Shown: piece by piece, positions 41,301 to 52,300 of the stretch | Layout of the letters: the number at the start of each line of letters is the position of its first letter | How positions within the stretch are numbered: the stretch's first letter is position 1 | Assembly (NCBI RefSeq): GCF_001761485.1 | Contig: NC_090774.1 | Coordinates: forward strand, 2,852,001-2,916,000 | Direction of reading: 5' to 3' | Source of the DNA: Yarrowia lipolytica | Lineage: Eukaryota > Ascomycota > Dipodascomycetes > Dipodascales | Length of the DNA: 64,000 nucleotides | Made by a program: the position numbers and the translations under genes | Notes under the pieces: generated by a model | What the model was told of the DNA's origin: nothing | Databases searched by the model: none | Seen by the model: the letters and a program-made list of their open reading frames with translations, nothing else

Positions 41301-42073
41301 CTGTGTTTGCGGATGACGCCTCCGGTGTGCCTATGGGCACCAGAAACTGGCGAGAGAAGGCCATGGTTGTCAACTTTGGTCACCTGCATATCGTCATTGC
41401 CTATGCCGTGGCCTACCTGGTCTCTTCCGGGTACCATCTGCGGGCCATCATCATGCTGGAGTTTGTCAAGAACCTCTGCAACTACCAGAGTGATCGGGCT
41501 GTGTGTGGCATGCGAATCCTAGGCTTCACTCGGCACTGGAGTCGTCGTCTGGCAGCCGTTGGAGAGAATGCCATCTTCCAGGACGAGGAGGCTCTTGCTC
41601 TCCTTTCTCTGGACATGCAGTCAACCTACAAGTCTGCGTGGGTGTGGGACATGAAGGAGGAGCGTAAGAACTTCATGGAGTCGCAGCTGGACATTTCCGA
41701 CATGAAGCCCCTCAAGCGTCACAAGGGCTACCATAGTGCCAAGGACAAGGTGGCTGTGGGTAACAAGCCTGCATCTATTGCTGCCGAGGCTCTCATTACC
41801 CCTCCCGACTCCAAGAGCCCTCCCGCGTCGCCGCCTGCCCCTACACATTCAGTCGAGTCTCCCTGGGACGAGTGGGATATTCTTCGGCAAGAGATTCTGG
41901 CTCTCGGCAACCTGACCAAGTCCAAGGACACTGAGGAGGACCAGGATCTGTTGCTCAAGATGGTTCCTGAGATGGCTTCTCGTCTCAAGAAGCGGCCCTC
42001 CACAGAAACTGCAGAGACAAACAAGAAACCCAAGGCTGAGGATCGACGAATGTCCATCTCTAGCATCATTTAA
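38330..42073 (+). CDS. Zn2Cys6 (fungal binuclear cluster) transcription factor, spliced
   Basis: Exon 1 is 38330-38419 (30 codons, His/Asp-rich), ending at GTGAGT. Exon 2 starts at 39045 after CTAACCCATCCAG. It carries a Gln/Pro-rich stretch, then the DNA-binding domain CDACRERKVKC...CSECVTRQIKC at about 171-199, preceded by a basic RPYRKRRKDPS and followed by a linker and short coiled coil (IKQIKGLEGSMRQMRDQL). The frame then breaks: exon 2's frame stops at 39876-39878, while the next frame opens and holds the fungal regulatory domain (about 700 residues, with GRSLAITDLESSSL and a nuclear-style KRHK tail). A 44-nt intron 39807-39850 would restore frame (about 1024 residues in all), but its GTGTCG donor is poor. 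Target genes are unknown. Confidence 0.8.
38420..39044 (+). other. Intron 1 of the zinc-cluster gene
   Basis: The donor is GTGAGT. The branch and acceptor are CTAACCCATCCAG. Both exons are in phase 0. Length is 625 bp. Confidence 0.75.
39807..39850 (+). other. Possible 44-nt intron in the zinc-cluster gene
   Basis: GTGTCG at the 5' end, pyrimidine-rich body, TTTCAG at the 3' end, phase 0 on both sides. No CTAAC branch point is seen. It is proposed only because it joins two frames that clearly belong to one protein. Confidence 0.3.
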
Positions 42074-42777
42074 TTATTTATTTGCATTTTTGACTATCCG
42101 CGCAATTTTACCGTAGAGCCGAATGTCTGTTGAACATATACAATCCGAAACAAGTATCGTAGAAATATATGTACTGGTGCAATAACTACCGATGACAGTA
42201 CTAGTATGTACATACTACATACGGTACTGTCTAGTGGCACATATCACGTCCATTTCATGTGTTCAGATCGATAAGTTTCATGTGAAAGTTGCATTCATTG
42301 TCGAAGTGTCTCCTTACCCAAGTGTCTTTACTTGAAGCCATAACAGAATGCTCTAGATGGTAGAAGATCTCTCTCTGAGTAGTTTTTTGGTTCATTTCTA
42401 TATTAGCTATACCACACCATACCATATCATATATCGTGCAAAACAGCTCAGTGCGCGCACCTTGGTGTAGTCAGTAATAAAATAGGCAGTCAACCGGTGC
42501 GTAATTTTCATTAAGTTGTGGTAATAGCTATACCAATCGATTCAGAATGACTCGCGAAAAATATCCACCTTTGGTCGTACCAACAGTCTGGATTATGAAT
42601 GCACCTCTGCTCACTTCCAGCACAAGGGTGTAGTATGAGGTGAGAAGTGTACACCATTCGGTGGTGTGTACTTGCACACCAGCAGAGCTGAGCATACAGT
42701 CATAGACATTCATGTCGGTCTCCTGTGCCGTCGTAATCATATCTCATTATCATTATATACCTGGTGTCCTACTCGGC
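42074..42777. other. Convergent intergenic, zinc-cluster gene / YIP5-like
   Basis: About 700 bp of AT-rich 3' sequence from both sides, with TATGTACATAC-type short repeats near 42170-42235. No gene was seen. Confidence 0.55.
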
Positions 42778-43686
42778 TTAGTCCTTGACAGGAGCCACGC
42801 CCTTGAAAAAGGCAAACTTGACTGCGAGCGAAAAGCCCACATGCAGTAGCAGCACTAGAACCAGTACTCGCAGGTGCAAGTGGGGCGAGTTCTGCTTCAC
42901 GGGAAAGTACAGAGCCTTGAGTAGAAACCAACCCGATGACAGGAAGCCGATAGTGGTCAGCACCCAGCCCACAAGGTTGATCCAGAAGCCCACGGGCAGC
43001 CACACAGGCAAAATGATGTTGCCGGCGCAGATGAGAACCCACACGCACTGTGAATATCCGTACACCGCAATGAGGTTGACCAATTTCGACAGATGGGGCG
43101 AGGTGGCTCCAATGTCCCAATAATTGAGCAGCAGGAAAAGAGCTCCAGGCACCAGAAAGGTGTACGAGTACGTGAGAGCGGCGTTGGCGGTGATGAGCCC
43201 AAACTCGTACGAGAACTTCTCTCCAGAGCTGTTTTTGATAAGTCCCACCAACGTGTTTGCAAAGAAGAGGGCGAAGATGAGTGTTGAAGCAATCCAAAAG
43301 GGGCCATAGAGGTCCGCAGGCTGGTCTAAAAAGTAGGTGGAACTCTGACCTCCTCCCGACAGAGGGTTCACTGCCTGGACAATCTTGTCTCCCACTTCCT
43401 TGGCGTCCACATCAAAGTACTGCTCGTAGAAGGACAGATTCCAGAATTTTCCCGGGTTGGCTCGTGGCACCCGCTGGTTAGCTGCTGTTGACGACGATGT
43501 GTTTGTGTTTCCACCCGCCATGGAGCCCTGAACATTGTTGATGTTACTAGCCGGAGCAGCAGCTGGTGTCTCTGGTTGAGGGTCGTATCTCGGTGGCTCC
43601 TCGTCGGCCAGAATGTCATCGCCTAGATCGTCTCCCCAGGCGGCCGTGGTGTCGGCATCATCGTCAATTGGGTTGTATTTCGACAT
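42778..43686 (-). CDS. YIP5: Yip1-family Golgi membrane protein (YIP5/YIPF1-2-like)
   Basis: A 302-residue protein. A disordered, acidic, Asn/Ser/Thr-rich N-terminal tail (1-75) is followed by FWNLSFYEQYFDVDAKEVGD, which matches the YIPF1/2-Yip5 signature. DLYGPFWIASTLIFALFFAN then leads into five hydrophobic segments. YGYSQCVWVL is a conserved Yip1-domain stretch. Yip proteins bind Rab GTPases (Ypt) and act in ER-Golgi and Golgi-endosome traffic. The FDVD and LYGPFWI motifs favour the Yip5 branch over Yip1 or Yip4. The start at 43686 is the only fitting ATG. It diverges from SPC3, which lies 767 bp away. Confidence 0.85.
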   Translation of the reverse strand: MSKYNPIDDDADTTAAWGDDLGDDILADEEPPRYDPQPETPAAAPASNINNVQGSMAGGNTNTSSSTAANQRVPRANPGKFWNLSFYEQYFDVDAKEVGDKIVQAVNPLSGGGQSSTYFLDQPADLYGPFWIASTLIFALFFANTLVGLIKNSSGEKFSYEFGLITANAALTYSYTFLVPGALFLLLNYWDIGATSPHLSKLVNLIAVYGYSQCVWVLICAGNIILPVWLPVGFWINLVGWVLTTIGFLSSGWFLLKALYFPVKQNSPHLHLRVLVLVLLLHVGFSLAVKFAFFKGVAPVKD

Positions 43687-44453
43687 GGCGGTGGTGATGA
43701 TGAGTTGGCACTGTGCGAGCGTAAGCTGAGACGTATGCAGAGCAATTAGACTTTGGGTGCATAACTGCGATAATTACTGAGATACAAGTGGCGATGGAGG
43801 TGATGGCGGTACTGCAGTAAATAAACGAGAGGATAGAAGCGGAAGTATGCTGCTTATATATTAGTCGACAATTACTCAGACTATGTCAAGGTGGAGTACT
43901 GAACAACATTTCGATTACTTGTTTTTGGTTGGTACCTTGCATCGCTGACTAAGCTAAGCTTCATGTGGCAAAATGGTTGTATGATAGATGAAATAGCAAC
44001 AATATGGAGGAGATGGAAAGAATATTGATATATCAATGGGATTATTGTGTTTCGGTAATAAATTGGTGTGATTACATATACAGCTCTTCATACAATTATG
44101 GACATTGAGTGAATCAAATGTGCTCATAGAGCTTTCTTATCGTAAATGAGTAAAATACTTGGACTTCTCAACTAATATAGTTACACAATACTACATCACT
44201 TGGATGTATCAGATCAAGAGGTGTGGACCTACAGGTAGATTCGATACGACTAATCAGATTTTCTTATCATATCTCCCCATATTTCCCATTCACAGTGTTC
44301 TGTCTACCCTCTCCCATATCCCCTCTACTATTGCACCTTCCCCAGGTCAGCCATTAACCTTCACCACACGTCAAGTGAACACGCACACGCATATCATCAA
44401 GCTCACGGTCTGAACACCACCACACCAACAGACCCCGCCCAAGTCGTTTGAAA
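43687..44453. other. Divergent intergenic YIP5-like / SPC3
   Basis: About 770 bp serving both promoters. It is AT-rich, with no clear TATA pair and no other gene. Confidence 0.55.
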
Positions 44454-45011
44454 ATGCACACCTCGATCCAGCGAATCCAGCAAACGTTCAGCCAGGCGTC
44501 GACGGTTCTCTCCATCATCGCAGCCATTGTCTTTGTGGTCTCGTATATCCAGTTGGTGGTCGCCAACGTGTGGTCTCTTCCTGAAGCCAACTTCAACCTC
44601 AGAGGCTCCAAGGCTGCACGGCGATTCTCTCGTCAGTACGGAGCCAACGACCCCAAGAAAGGCAAGGAGAATGTGGCGCTCAAGTTCGATCTGGACGCGG
44701 ACCTGTCGCCTCTCTTCAACTGGAACACAAAGCTGGTGTTCGCCTACCTGACAGCCACCTACGACGGCAAGCGAGACGACATTGTCAACGAAATCACCAT
44801 CTGGGACCAGATCATCACCGACAAAGACGACTCGCACATCAAGCTCAAGGGCGCCAACTCCAAGTACTCGCTGTACGACGTGGAGGAGTCGTTCCGAAAC
44901 AGAAACGCGACCGTCAAGTTGCACTGGAACATCCAGCCCCATGTGGGCGCCAAGATCTACGGCTCTCTGGACGCCACCAAGGGCTCCGTCAAGTTTCCCC
45001 AGTTGGTTTAA
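44454..45011 (+). CDS. SPC3: Signal peptidase complex subunit 3
   Basis: Spc3 is an essential part of the ER signal peptidase, next to the catalytic Sec11, and helps cleave signal peptides from secretory proteins. The protein has 185 residues, the usual size. One N-terminal membrane segment (about 17-37, VLSIIAAIVFVVSYIQLVV) anchors a lumenal domain. Family stretches are ALKFDLDADLSPLFNWNTK, VFAYLTATYDG, EITIWDQIIT and YSLYDVEESFRNRNATVKLH. Asn-Ala-Thr within the last is a likely glycosylation site, as in the yeast protein. The ATG at 44454 places the anchor correctly; the frame before it has only TTG. Confidence 0.95.
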   Translation: MHTSIQRIQQTFSQASTVLSIIAAIVFVVSYIQLVVANVWSLPEANFNLRGSKAARRFSRQYGANDPKKGKENVALKFDLDADLSPLFNWNTKLVFAYLTATYDGKRDDIVNEITIWDQIITDKDDSHIKLKGANSKYSLYDVEESFRNRNATVKLHWNIQPHVGAKIYGSLDATKGSVKFPQLV

Positions 45012-45333
45012 CGTGGAGGACTCATTAGGGGGAGGAAGAAAAGTAAAGTAGCGAAGTAATAGATTTTTTATATGGTATGAGCTGGCCCGTAGTAACCGAT
45101 GCTGTAGTTTTGGTCATATGGAGCTATTCTATAACATGAGCCGTATCCTAACTAGTACATTGGAAAAGCAGAGTTGTATATGACGCGTCCCCTGTGAATA
45201 TGCTCTAGATAGCTCTTCCTACTGGCCTAGTACATACTGCTCTGATTATCATCAGTGCGTGTACCTACAGTACATTCCTTAATGGTAATGATGTTCGTTG
45301 TTCATAATATGTACATATCCTCCTACTTCCTAC
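45012..45333. other. Convergent intergenic SPC3 / PPR gene
   Basis: About 320 bp of 3' sequence with a few TACATA-type motifs. No gene. Confidence 0.6.
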
Positions 45334-47889
45334 CTACCTCAAATGCTTCATGGAGTAGGGAAGTCTCCATCGTCTCGACCTGAATGCTTGTCGAATATCC
45401 TTCAACTTGTCAGAGTTTCCACTCTTGTCTAGCACCTTGGCATAGATCTCCAGAGCATCGCCCATGATCATGACATGCTTGTTGGACGTCTTTGTGGGTC
45501 TGAAACCTCGCACGTGGTCGCTGCGTGCGTTTCGCATGTCGGCAATATCGAATAACCGCTGCCAACAAGACTCGGCCACTCCAAAGTCCGTATCGGACTT
45601 CAGAGACTCCAGCTGAAGAACCCATATAAGAACCCGCATACTCTCTGATCCTCCATGCTTTTCTGTGTATGCAGCCAGGAAAGAAGCCATCATTTCCAAG
45701 GCTTCCCCCTTCTCAGCACCTTCAGACTCTTCAATGTACCAGAAGGCCTCTCTCACAAAAGGAGAAATAACTCCGGGATTGAGCAGATCGGAGGTTACCA
45801 CAATATCACGTGCGGCAGCCTCCATGACCACCAGCGCCGTCTTTCGCTGCTCGGGAACCTCCATGTCGTATTGCAACTTGATGTTAGTCAGCATGTTACG
45901 AGTAATGGCTCCAGACGGTTGAATACCACGGTCTGTCATTCGCTGGTAAAGAGCCGTAGACTTGGCAGGCTCGCCGGCGTTGGTATAGTGGCTCATGAGG
46001 TACTGGTAATGATAATGAGCGAGTTCAACCTTGGGGACGGCCTTCTCGAGATCCAACAACAGCTGTTCGGCTTTGTCAATCTGACCTTGAGCAACAGCAC
46101 TCTGCATGATGGTGCCGTAGATCTCCGTAGTGAAATGCAGACCTCGGGTTCGTTGCAGCTTGGTCAGGAAATACGAATACTCGTTGTATTTCCTGTGGTA
46201 CACCAGACCCGACAAAAGAGCAGCATACGAGTTGATATCGACCTTGATCCCAAGATGGTTGAACACAGTGACGGCCTCAGACCATCCTCCAAGTCGCATC
46301 AGTGCTCGAATGATGGCATTTGCCACACTGACGTCTTGGGTGACTCCTTCAGTCTCCTTGACAAACTTCATCAAACGAATAAGAGCGGTACGGGAGTAGG
46401 CTCCAACACACGCCTGGATCGCGTTGCTCAACATCAACGGAGTAATATCTTCAGCAGGAGTCTTTTGAAGGATTTTGATCGACTCCTGAGGCTCACAAAT
46501 ATGATCGTACACCTGCAGAAGAAGATGGGTCAGTAAAGGATCGACAGGCTTCTCAGAATCGCTGTTCCTCTTGCTGCTCAGTTTCCGGCCGTATTTTGAT
46601 GAATGATACAGACTCTCCTTGTATCCCTGATTGTAGACTTCGGCTGCATTGGGGTAGTCTCCAGCAGCCATACACATCACCATTTGGAAAGGCAACAAGT
46701 CAGCGGCCTTCTGATCAACATAATCCAACAAAGCGGAGCCTCCTCCAGCTTCTCGAACTCGTGCTAAAACAGCGGCAAGCGACTTTGAGTCGGTATTGCT
46801 CTCCAGCTGGGCATATTTTTGTGTAAGAATGTCACAGAAGCGATCCCACTTGCCCAGGACCGCGTAAATGACAGCCACGTGGTCGACGTACTCATTTCGA
46901 CACAGCAGTGTTGTCTGGGTGGGATCATTGTACTTTTTGAGAGCAGCGTCGTACTGTCCTGTTTCTGTAAGAGCCACCAGAACACGTCCGAACGTGGTGA
47001 TTGACATTTCCGATGCATTGTCAATCGCCTTGTTGAGCTCACAGATGATTTTGGGCTTCTCTGCAAACAATTCAATGAGCGAAAAGGCGAGCCCCTTGAA
47101 AGGCGACTGCTTGATGATGGCTCCCAGAGCCTCGCCTCGGGTGTTCTGGACACAGTATGCCAGAGTCTGTTCTGCGATAACTGTGTTTGTAGCTGTTGGT
47201 GTCAACTGTGTAAGATCGCAAGTATGAAGCAGCTTCTGCATGGCCACACACCAAGTGTACAGAGACAGCTTGGTTGCTACGCTCTGGTTACTCTCTTGCA
47301 TTATGAGACGTCTTGCGTTTTTGACCTGCTCCATGGCCGTGTTGATGCTGTCTCCGACACTGATTGTCTGGGCGAAGAAGACCAGAAACATGAGTATATT
47401 CTGGTCCTTGAGACACATTTCCATCATGGTGATATGGTCAAACTGTCTCAGGGAAGCCGTTCCTCCCTTGGACAAGGCCATCTTGTAGGTTTGCATGGCT
47501 GTCGTAGCATCTCCCGTCTCCTTGCACCGTTCGTACACCTCCTTTCTGTTCTTTTGCACCGTCATGTTCTTGGTCTTGTTTCCCACACCGGAATGGTAAG
47601 GAGACGCCTTTGCGTCGTTGCTGACAAAAGCCAGCCGTTTGTCCTTGCTGTTCTCGAACACCCGCCACATATTCTGCTGCGAAGATGACGTCTTGGGCAG
47701 TAGATCGTCGCCCATGGGCCCGTCACTGTGTGCAACCTGACCTCCTTCCAGATCCTCGGCACTCTCTCGTTGGTAAATATCCGAGTAGTTGGGCCCTGCT
47801 GACTGTCCAGATCTTCCTGTTGTGACTGAACGGGCAAATCTGGGCGCCAGTTGCGACCGTGGCACACCACAATACGTCCTCTGTAACAT
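45334..47889 (-). CDS. Mitochondrial PPR-like helical-repeat protein
   Basis: I do not recognise the orthologue of this 851-residue protein. The N-terminus MLQRTYCGVPRSQLAPRFAR is basic and free of acidic residues, as in mitochondrial presequences, and a charged disordered stretch follows (about 25-100). The remainder is helix pairs resembling degenerate pentatricopeptide repeats: GDATTAMQTYKMALSKGG, VANAIIRALMRLGGWSEAVT, INSYAALLSGLVYHRKYNEY, TEIYGTIMQSAVAQGQIDKA and YQYLMSHYTNAGEPAKSTAL. Such yeast proteins bind particular mitochondrial mRNAs or rRNA for stability, processing or translation. Which RNA cannot be said. It is a single exon and diverges from FYV7. Confidence 0.8.
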   Translation of the reverse strand: MLQRTYCGVPRSQLAPRFARSVTTGRSGQSAGPNYSDIYQRESAEDLEGGQVAHSDGPMGDDLLPKTSSSQQNMWRVFENSKDKRLAFVSNDAKASPYHSGVGNKTKNMTVQKNRKEVYERCKETGDATTAMQTYKMALSKGGTASLRQFDHITMMEMCLKDQNILMFLVFFAQTISVGDSINTAMEQVKNARRLIMQESNQSVATKLSLYTWCVAMQKLLHTCDLTQLTPTATNTVIAEQTLAYCVQNTRGEALGAIIKQSPFKGLAFSLIELFAEKPKIICELNKAIDNASEMSITTFGRVLVALTETGQYDAALKKYNDPTQTTLLCRNEYVDHVAVIYAVLGKWDRFCDILTQKYAQLESNTDSKSLAAVLARVREAGGGSALLDYVDQKAADLLPFQMVMCMAAGDYPNAAEVYNQGYKESLYHSSKYGRKLSSKRNSDSEKPVDPLLTHLLLQVYDHICEPQESIKILQKTPAEDITPLMLSNAIQACVGAYSRTALIRLMKFVKETEGVTQDVSVANAIIRALMRLGGWSEAVTVFNHLGIKVDINSYAALLSGLVYHRKYNEYSYFLTKLQRTRGLHFTTEIYGTIMQSAVAQGQIDKAEQLLLDLEKAVPKVELAHYHYQYLMSHYTNAGEPAKSTALYQRMTDRGIQPSGAITRNMLTNIKLQYDMEVPEQRKTALVVMEAAARDIVVTSDLLNPGVISPFVREAFWYIEESEGAEKGEALEMMASFLAAYTEKHGGSESMRVLIWVLQLESLKSDTDFGVAESCWQRLFDIADMRNARSDHVRGFRPTKTSNKHVMIMGDALEIYAKVLDKSGNSDKLKDIRQAFRSRRWRLPYSMKHLR

Positions 47890-48508
47890 CCTGGTCGTAT
47901 GCTTGTGTGCCGTAGAGTGGGGTGTGTTGGAAAAATGGGAGATGTGAGATGTGAGATGTGAGATGCTGTGATTCGAGATCTAAGTTCGTGAGCTGACAGT
48001 GAGTGGTGAGAAGAGAGGCGATGTGGTAAAATAACAGTAAAATGGATATTCACGAGATTGGACTAAACTTCTCATCAGTCTGTTTCAAATGGGATATTGA
48101 CAATATCAAGAGATGGAGAAGTATGGTATAAGTAGCTACAGTACAAGATAGGGTTGCCTACTTAACCAGTCCCTTGGTAAGATTATTTGCTCCCATATGT
48201 GGCTGGTGATGTGGCTAGTGTAATTGAAAGGACTCTGTGTAGAAGTGTTTGAGATAGAGAAAGAGAGTGATTTTTTTATCAGCTGATTAAATATGGAGGT
48301 ATTAGTAATTCAGCAAAATATAATGCCCAAATACTTCACTATTGCGCCTATTGTAGAGCCATCCTCACGGCTCTCCTCACCCGCACCGCCTCAATTTTTA
48401 AGCTTTTACTCTGGACGGTTACCCGGAGCGTGAAATATGTACCCTCATGTGTGCCACCAAAATTATTTCCTGCTGAACTGAAAGATTGCACAGACACAAT
48501 ACTACACG
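47890..48508. other. Divergent intergenic PPR gene / FYV7
   Basis: About 620 bp. A GAGATGT-like 7-8-bp unit is repeated about four times near 47939-47963, in the PPR gene leader. No other gene. Confidence 0.55.
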
Positions 48509-49198
48509 ATGGCTCAGGAAAAAAATCAGCATAAACGACAGGGAAACTCATTCTACGGTGGACGGCCCCGACACACCCAGAACCGGCACAAGGCAAAGCT
48601 GGACGAGATCAAAAAGTCGCTGACTCACCGATCGAATGTCAAGCGAAACTACTTCAAGATGCTCAAGAAGGAGGGTCTCAGTATACCCGAGCGAGAGTCC
48701 AAGTTCAGCGAGGACAAGCCTGAGACTGTTGAGAAGGCTGAGGATGAGTCTGGAGATGAATCTGAGGGCTCTGCGGGCTCTGAGGAGGACGAGGAGCAGC
48801 AGGGAGGTTTCTTTGAGGGAGAAGCATCTGGATCTGAAGCTGATGATTTGGAAGACGGGTCTGACGACGACGAGAAGGACAAGGAAGATCAATCGGCCAA
48901 GCGACGAAAACCCCTGCCTGACCAACAGCCCCCTACCAAGCAGCAGCTGCGAGAAATGCATGAGAGCCAGAAGCCTCGAAAACCCATGAACTTCAAGGAG
49001 CGAGCTGCGCTAGCCAAGGAGCGAAAGCAGAAGGCTCGAGAGGAGCGGGAGGCACAGATTCAGAAGAATAAGGAGGATCGGGAAAGAAAGCTAAAGAAGC
49101 GGGCCAAGTTGACCAAGCAGATGACCAAGACCACTCGAACCGGCCAGCCCCTGATGACTCCTCGAATTAACAAAATTCTTGACCAACTCAAGCAGTAG
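48509..49198 (+). CDS. FYV7: rRNA-processing protein FYV7
   Basis: Fyv7 is a nucleolar factor for small-subunit (18S) rRNA maturation. The protein has 229 residues. The basic N-terminal part HTQNRHKAKLDEIKKSL, with NVKRNYFKMLKKEG just after, is followed by an acidic Glu/Ser/Asp-rich middle (about 70-130). The C-terminus KKRAKLTKQMTKTTRTGQPL ending in MTPRINKILDQLK is the clearest family signature. The charged coiled-coil stretch (ERAALAKERKQKAREEREAQ) is also typical. The yeast protein is shorter (about 150); the extra length is the acidic insert. The start is the first ATG after the PPR/FYV7 divergent promoter. Confidence 0.9.
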   Translation: MAQEKNQHKRQGNSFYGGRPRHTQNRHKAKLDEIKKSLTHRSNVKRNYFKMLKKEGLSIPERESKFSEDKPETVEKAEDESGDESEGSAGSEEDEEQQGGFFEGEASGSEADDLEDGSDDDEKDKEDQSAKRRKPLPDQQPPTKQQLREMHESQKPRKPMNFKERAALAKERKQKAREEREAQIQKNKEDRERKLKKRAKLTKQMTKTTRTGQPLMTPRINKILDQLKQ

Positions 49199-49373
49199 AG
49201 CTTGTGGTTGGCAGTAATAGCATAGAACATATATTTATGAATGATAATTGACGATAATATTAACATTTTGTATGTACTGTACATACTTGTACTCGTACTC
49301 GTAGTGTTAGAAGGATGATGTGTAGAAATTTATCAAGTTTATATTATGATATGCATTACAGTAATATCGATTG

Positions 49374-52300
49374 TTACATCTCATTGAGAGCATCAATAAT
49401 GGGGTTGTCTGTTCCGTAGTACATTTGGAACAGTGCCGTGCCATTAATGATGTTGGTGGAGTTGAGATCGAAGTCAGACCACATTGTAGGAGCTGGTGAA
49501 AGAGGCGTGGGGAAGGAAACGTAAGAGACAGAGTGAGAATCAATGGGGTTGGTAGAACCATTGTAATCTTCCATGAAGTCTTCCGAGTCGAGATCCAGAA
49601 GCGAGTCCTTTAGCTTTTCGCGCTTCATGACCGCCAGCTCCTTGTCCCAGTACTCCTTCTCCTGTTTGGTCATTATGTACATTTTGGTGATTTCTCCAGA
49701 CATGCTCAAGCACAGAATCGACGGGTTCTGGAACATTTGCGACGGCTGTTTGCGCCAGACAGGTTTGTTGTCGGAGAGGAGCAGCTTGGACACGAAGGAA
49801 GGAAGGAAAACCTTTCCCGTGGGTTTCAGCAACGTAATTCCGTCGTCGCGAGCCAGAAACGATACACATCGTTCCTTGTCGGCAACTGCAATAAGTGAAT
49901 CTGACACTCCATGGTTCAAACACGATCTGTAAACCGAATCTTTGGCCACTCTGCAAAACTTGTCATCTTCATAGGTCAACACTATGATGCCATTGTTCAT
50001 AGTACTGGCAATGACTTCTCCCGGGCTCGTGACAGTCAGTTTCACCACCTTACTGGGGAACTCATACTCAGGACCAGATTTGTATTCGATGGAGGGACCA
50101 GAGAATTTGGCCACGGAAATCATGCGTCCGAAAGAGTACACCAATGTGTTCTTGGACAGCTGACAGACAGCAAACACGGGTTCGGGAACAGTCCAGGCTG
50201 CCTGCTTGCCCAGAGATACTTCTCCGTTCTTCACCTTGTAGCTGAGAATCACCAGACGGCCCTTGGTGGATGTTGTGTATCCCGATCCAGTAACCAGGTA
50301 CCGGTACTCCTGGCTGTCGAGAGACAGTCGCCATTCGGCCATGCAGTAGATGACTTCTTTTCGCGAGAAGACCGTCACGCCTCCGTGTTTGCGTCTATCC
50401 ATGAACACGTTTGGAGAAACCACTGCTCGAGTAGCCAGGTCCACAAATGCCAGATGGTTACCTGTATCGGGGTCCATTTCTCCCAGGAGCGTGATGACAA
50501 GTAAATTGACGTCGTCGAGGTACAGAAGTCTTCGTGGCGTCTTTCCAAGCTCGATTTTGAACTCTACCACAGAATGTGCGAGCTCCAGATCAACCAGTTT
50601 AAGCTGAGCTGGAGTCAGGAAACAAGCAAACACAGACATAGCTGTTTCGGGGTTGGCTTCTCCGATGAACACGGGACATTCACCGATGATAACTTCATTG
50701 GAGGAGTCATCGTTGTGAATCTGCAAAGGAGGAGAGTTGTTGGCCAGGTTCAGAATGTACACGCTGTCTGAAGCGACAAGAATGTAGTCCTGGAATTGTA
50801 GCGATGTAATGCGCACGGGGGTATCTCCAAATTGTCTGTATGAGTTGACAGTGACCTCACCCTGAGAAGTGAATGAACAGAACAGTAAATGTCCCGTTCG
50901 ACATCCAATCAGCAACTCGAATGCACTGTTGATCAGCATATCACAGGGTGTGAATGGCAGACCGGTCGAAACAGCTGTCAGGTCTTCGATATCGTAGAAG
51001 TTAATAGCATCATGTGTTCCGACAACAATGTGATCTTCAATGACCTTCAACAGAGTCACTGGGGCGTCTAATGGAATGGACTTGATGAGCTCAAACGCGT
51101 CAGGTTTCACACTGGAAGCTATTCGGTAGACTGACAAGTTTCGATCGTTACCAGGGACGTTCCCTACCGTGGCCAGAAGATTGTTGGGTCCCACGCTTCC
51201 CAGTACAATTGATTGGTCCAGGGTGCATTTGTGTCCTGAGAGATCAGTCAATACCAGTGTATTTGGAGTGATTTGTACAAACAGCCCATTTGTGGTGAAA
51301 CCAGTGTGCAGTGTCTTTTGGTCAAATTCGAACCCACAATCTTCAGCCAGATCCCAAAACCGAGGGTTGGGATCTTCACTGATCGCGTCTTTGTACATGG
51401 ATTGTCTGATTTTGCTTCTTATGGGCGAAGAAACGACAATGTAGGACACAGGAAATAGTCCAGAGCCGAACGTGACGCTCGAAATGGTGTCGTATTGGTC
51501 TGACTCTTCATTGTAGAGAGTTGTGATTCGACTTCCAGGGTTCAGTTGGGTCAGAGCGCCGGTGTTTTCAACTCCGCTGGCAACGTATATGTTTCCGTGA
51601 ATGATTTCGATATCGGAAGCAGGTGCCCAATTGGGAAACGAGGCTATCGTCTCCATAACGAACGATTTCGCGTCACTTTTCGTGATCTGCAACAGCCGTC
51701 CATCAGATGCATCTCCTCCGTATCCCAGCAAGTAGCTCTCCTCATCAGCTTCTTCCAAAATAAACGTCTTTCCAAGATCAACATCTGTCTTGACAACCGT
51801 TTTGACACTGATGGTAGAGTTTGTAGCCACAACTTCCAGAATCGAGCCATCCTCACACGAAATGTACACGTGGCTTGCGTCTTCACTTCTGTAATGAGCC
51901 ACGGGAAATGAGTCTATTGTGCACGAAGGAAACGTGGTCACTCCGCTGAGCATGTCGTTGAACTTGACCAGATACAGGTTCTTGGGACACGCTAGAATGA
52001 CGGAACCAGACACTGTGTCGTTGAAGAAGAGGAAGACGGGCAGATCCATGATGGGCAGAGGGAGTTTAGAGACGGTTTTGACGGGATATTTGGGACGCCA
52101 GAGGTATGTCTCGAGAGTCAGTCGTTGTCGTTCGTTCACAAATAATGCAGACAAGTACACGCCATGGTCTTCTTCTGTGGATGCAATCATGTTGAAACAG
52201 TAGTCCATGGCCGTGGAGCGTGGAGAATTGAATGTGGCTGGGGCACCGGCACTCGAGACCACGTGTTTCTCTTTGAAGAACCGTTTTGGTTTGTCGGCAA

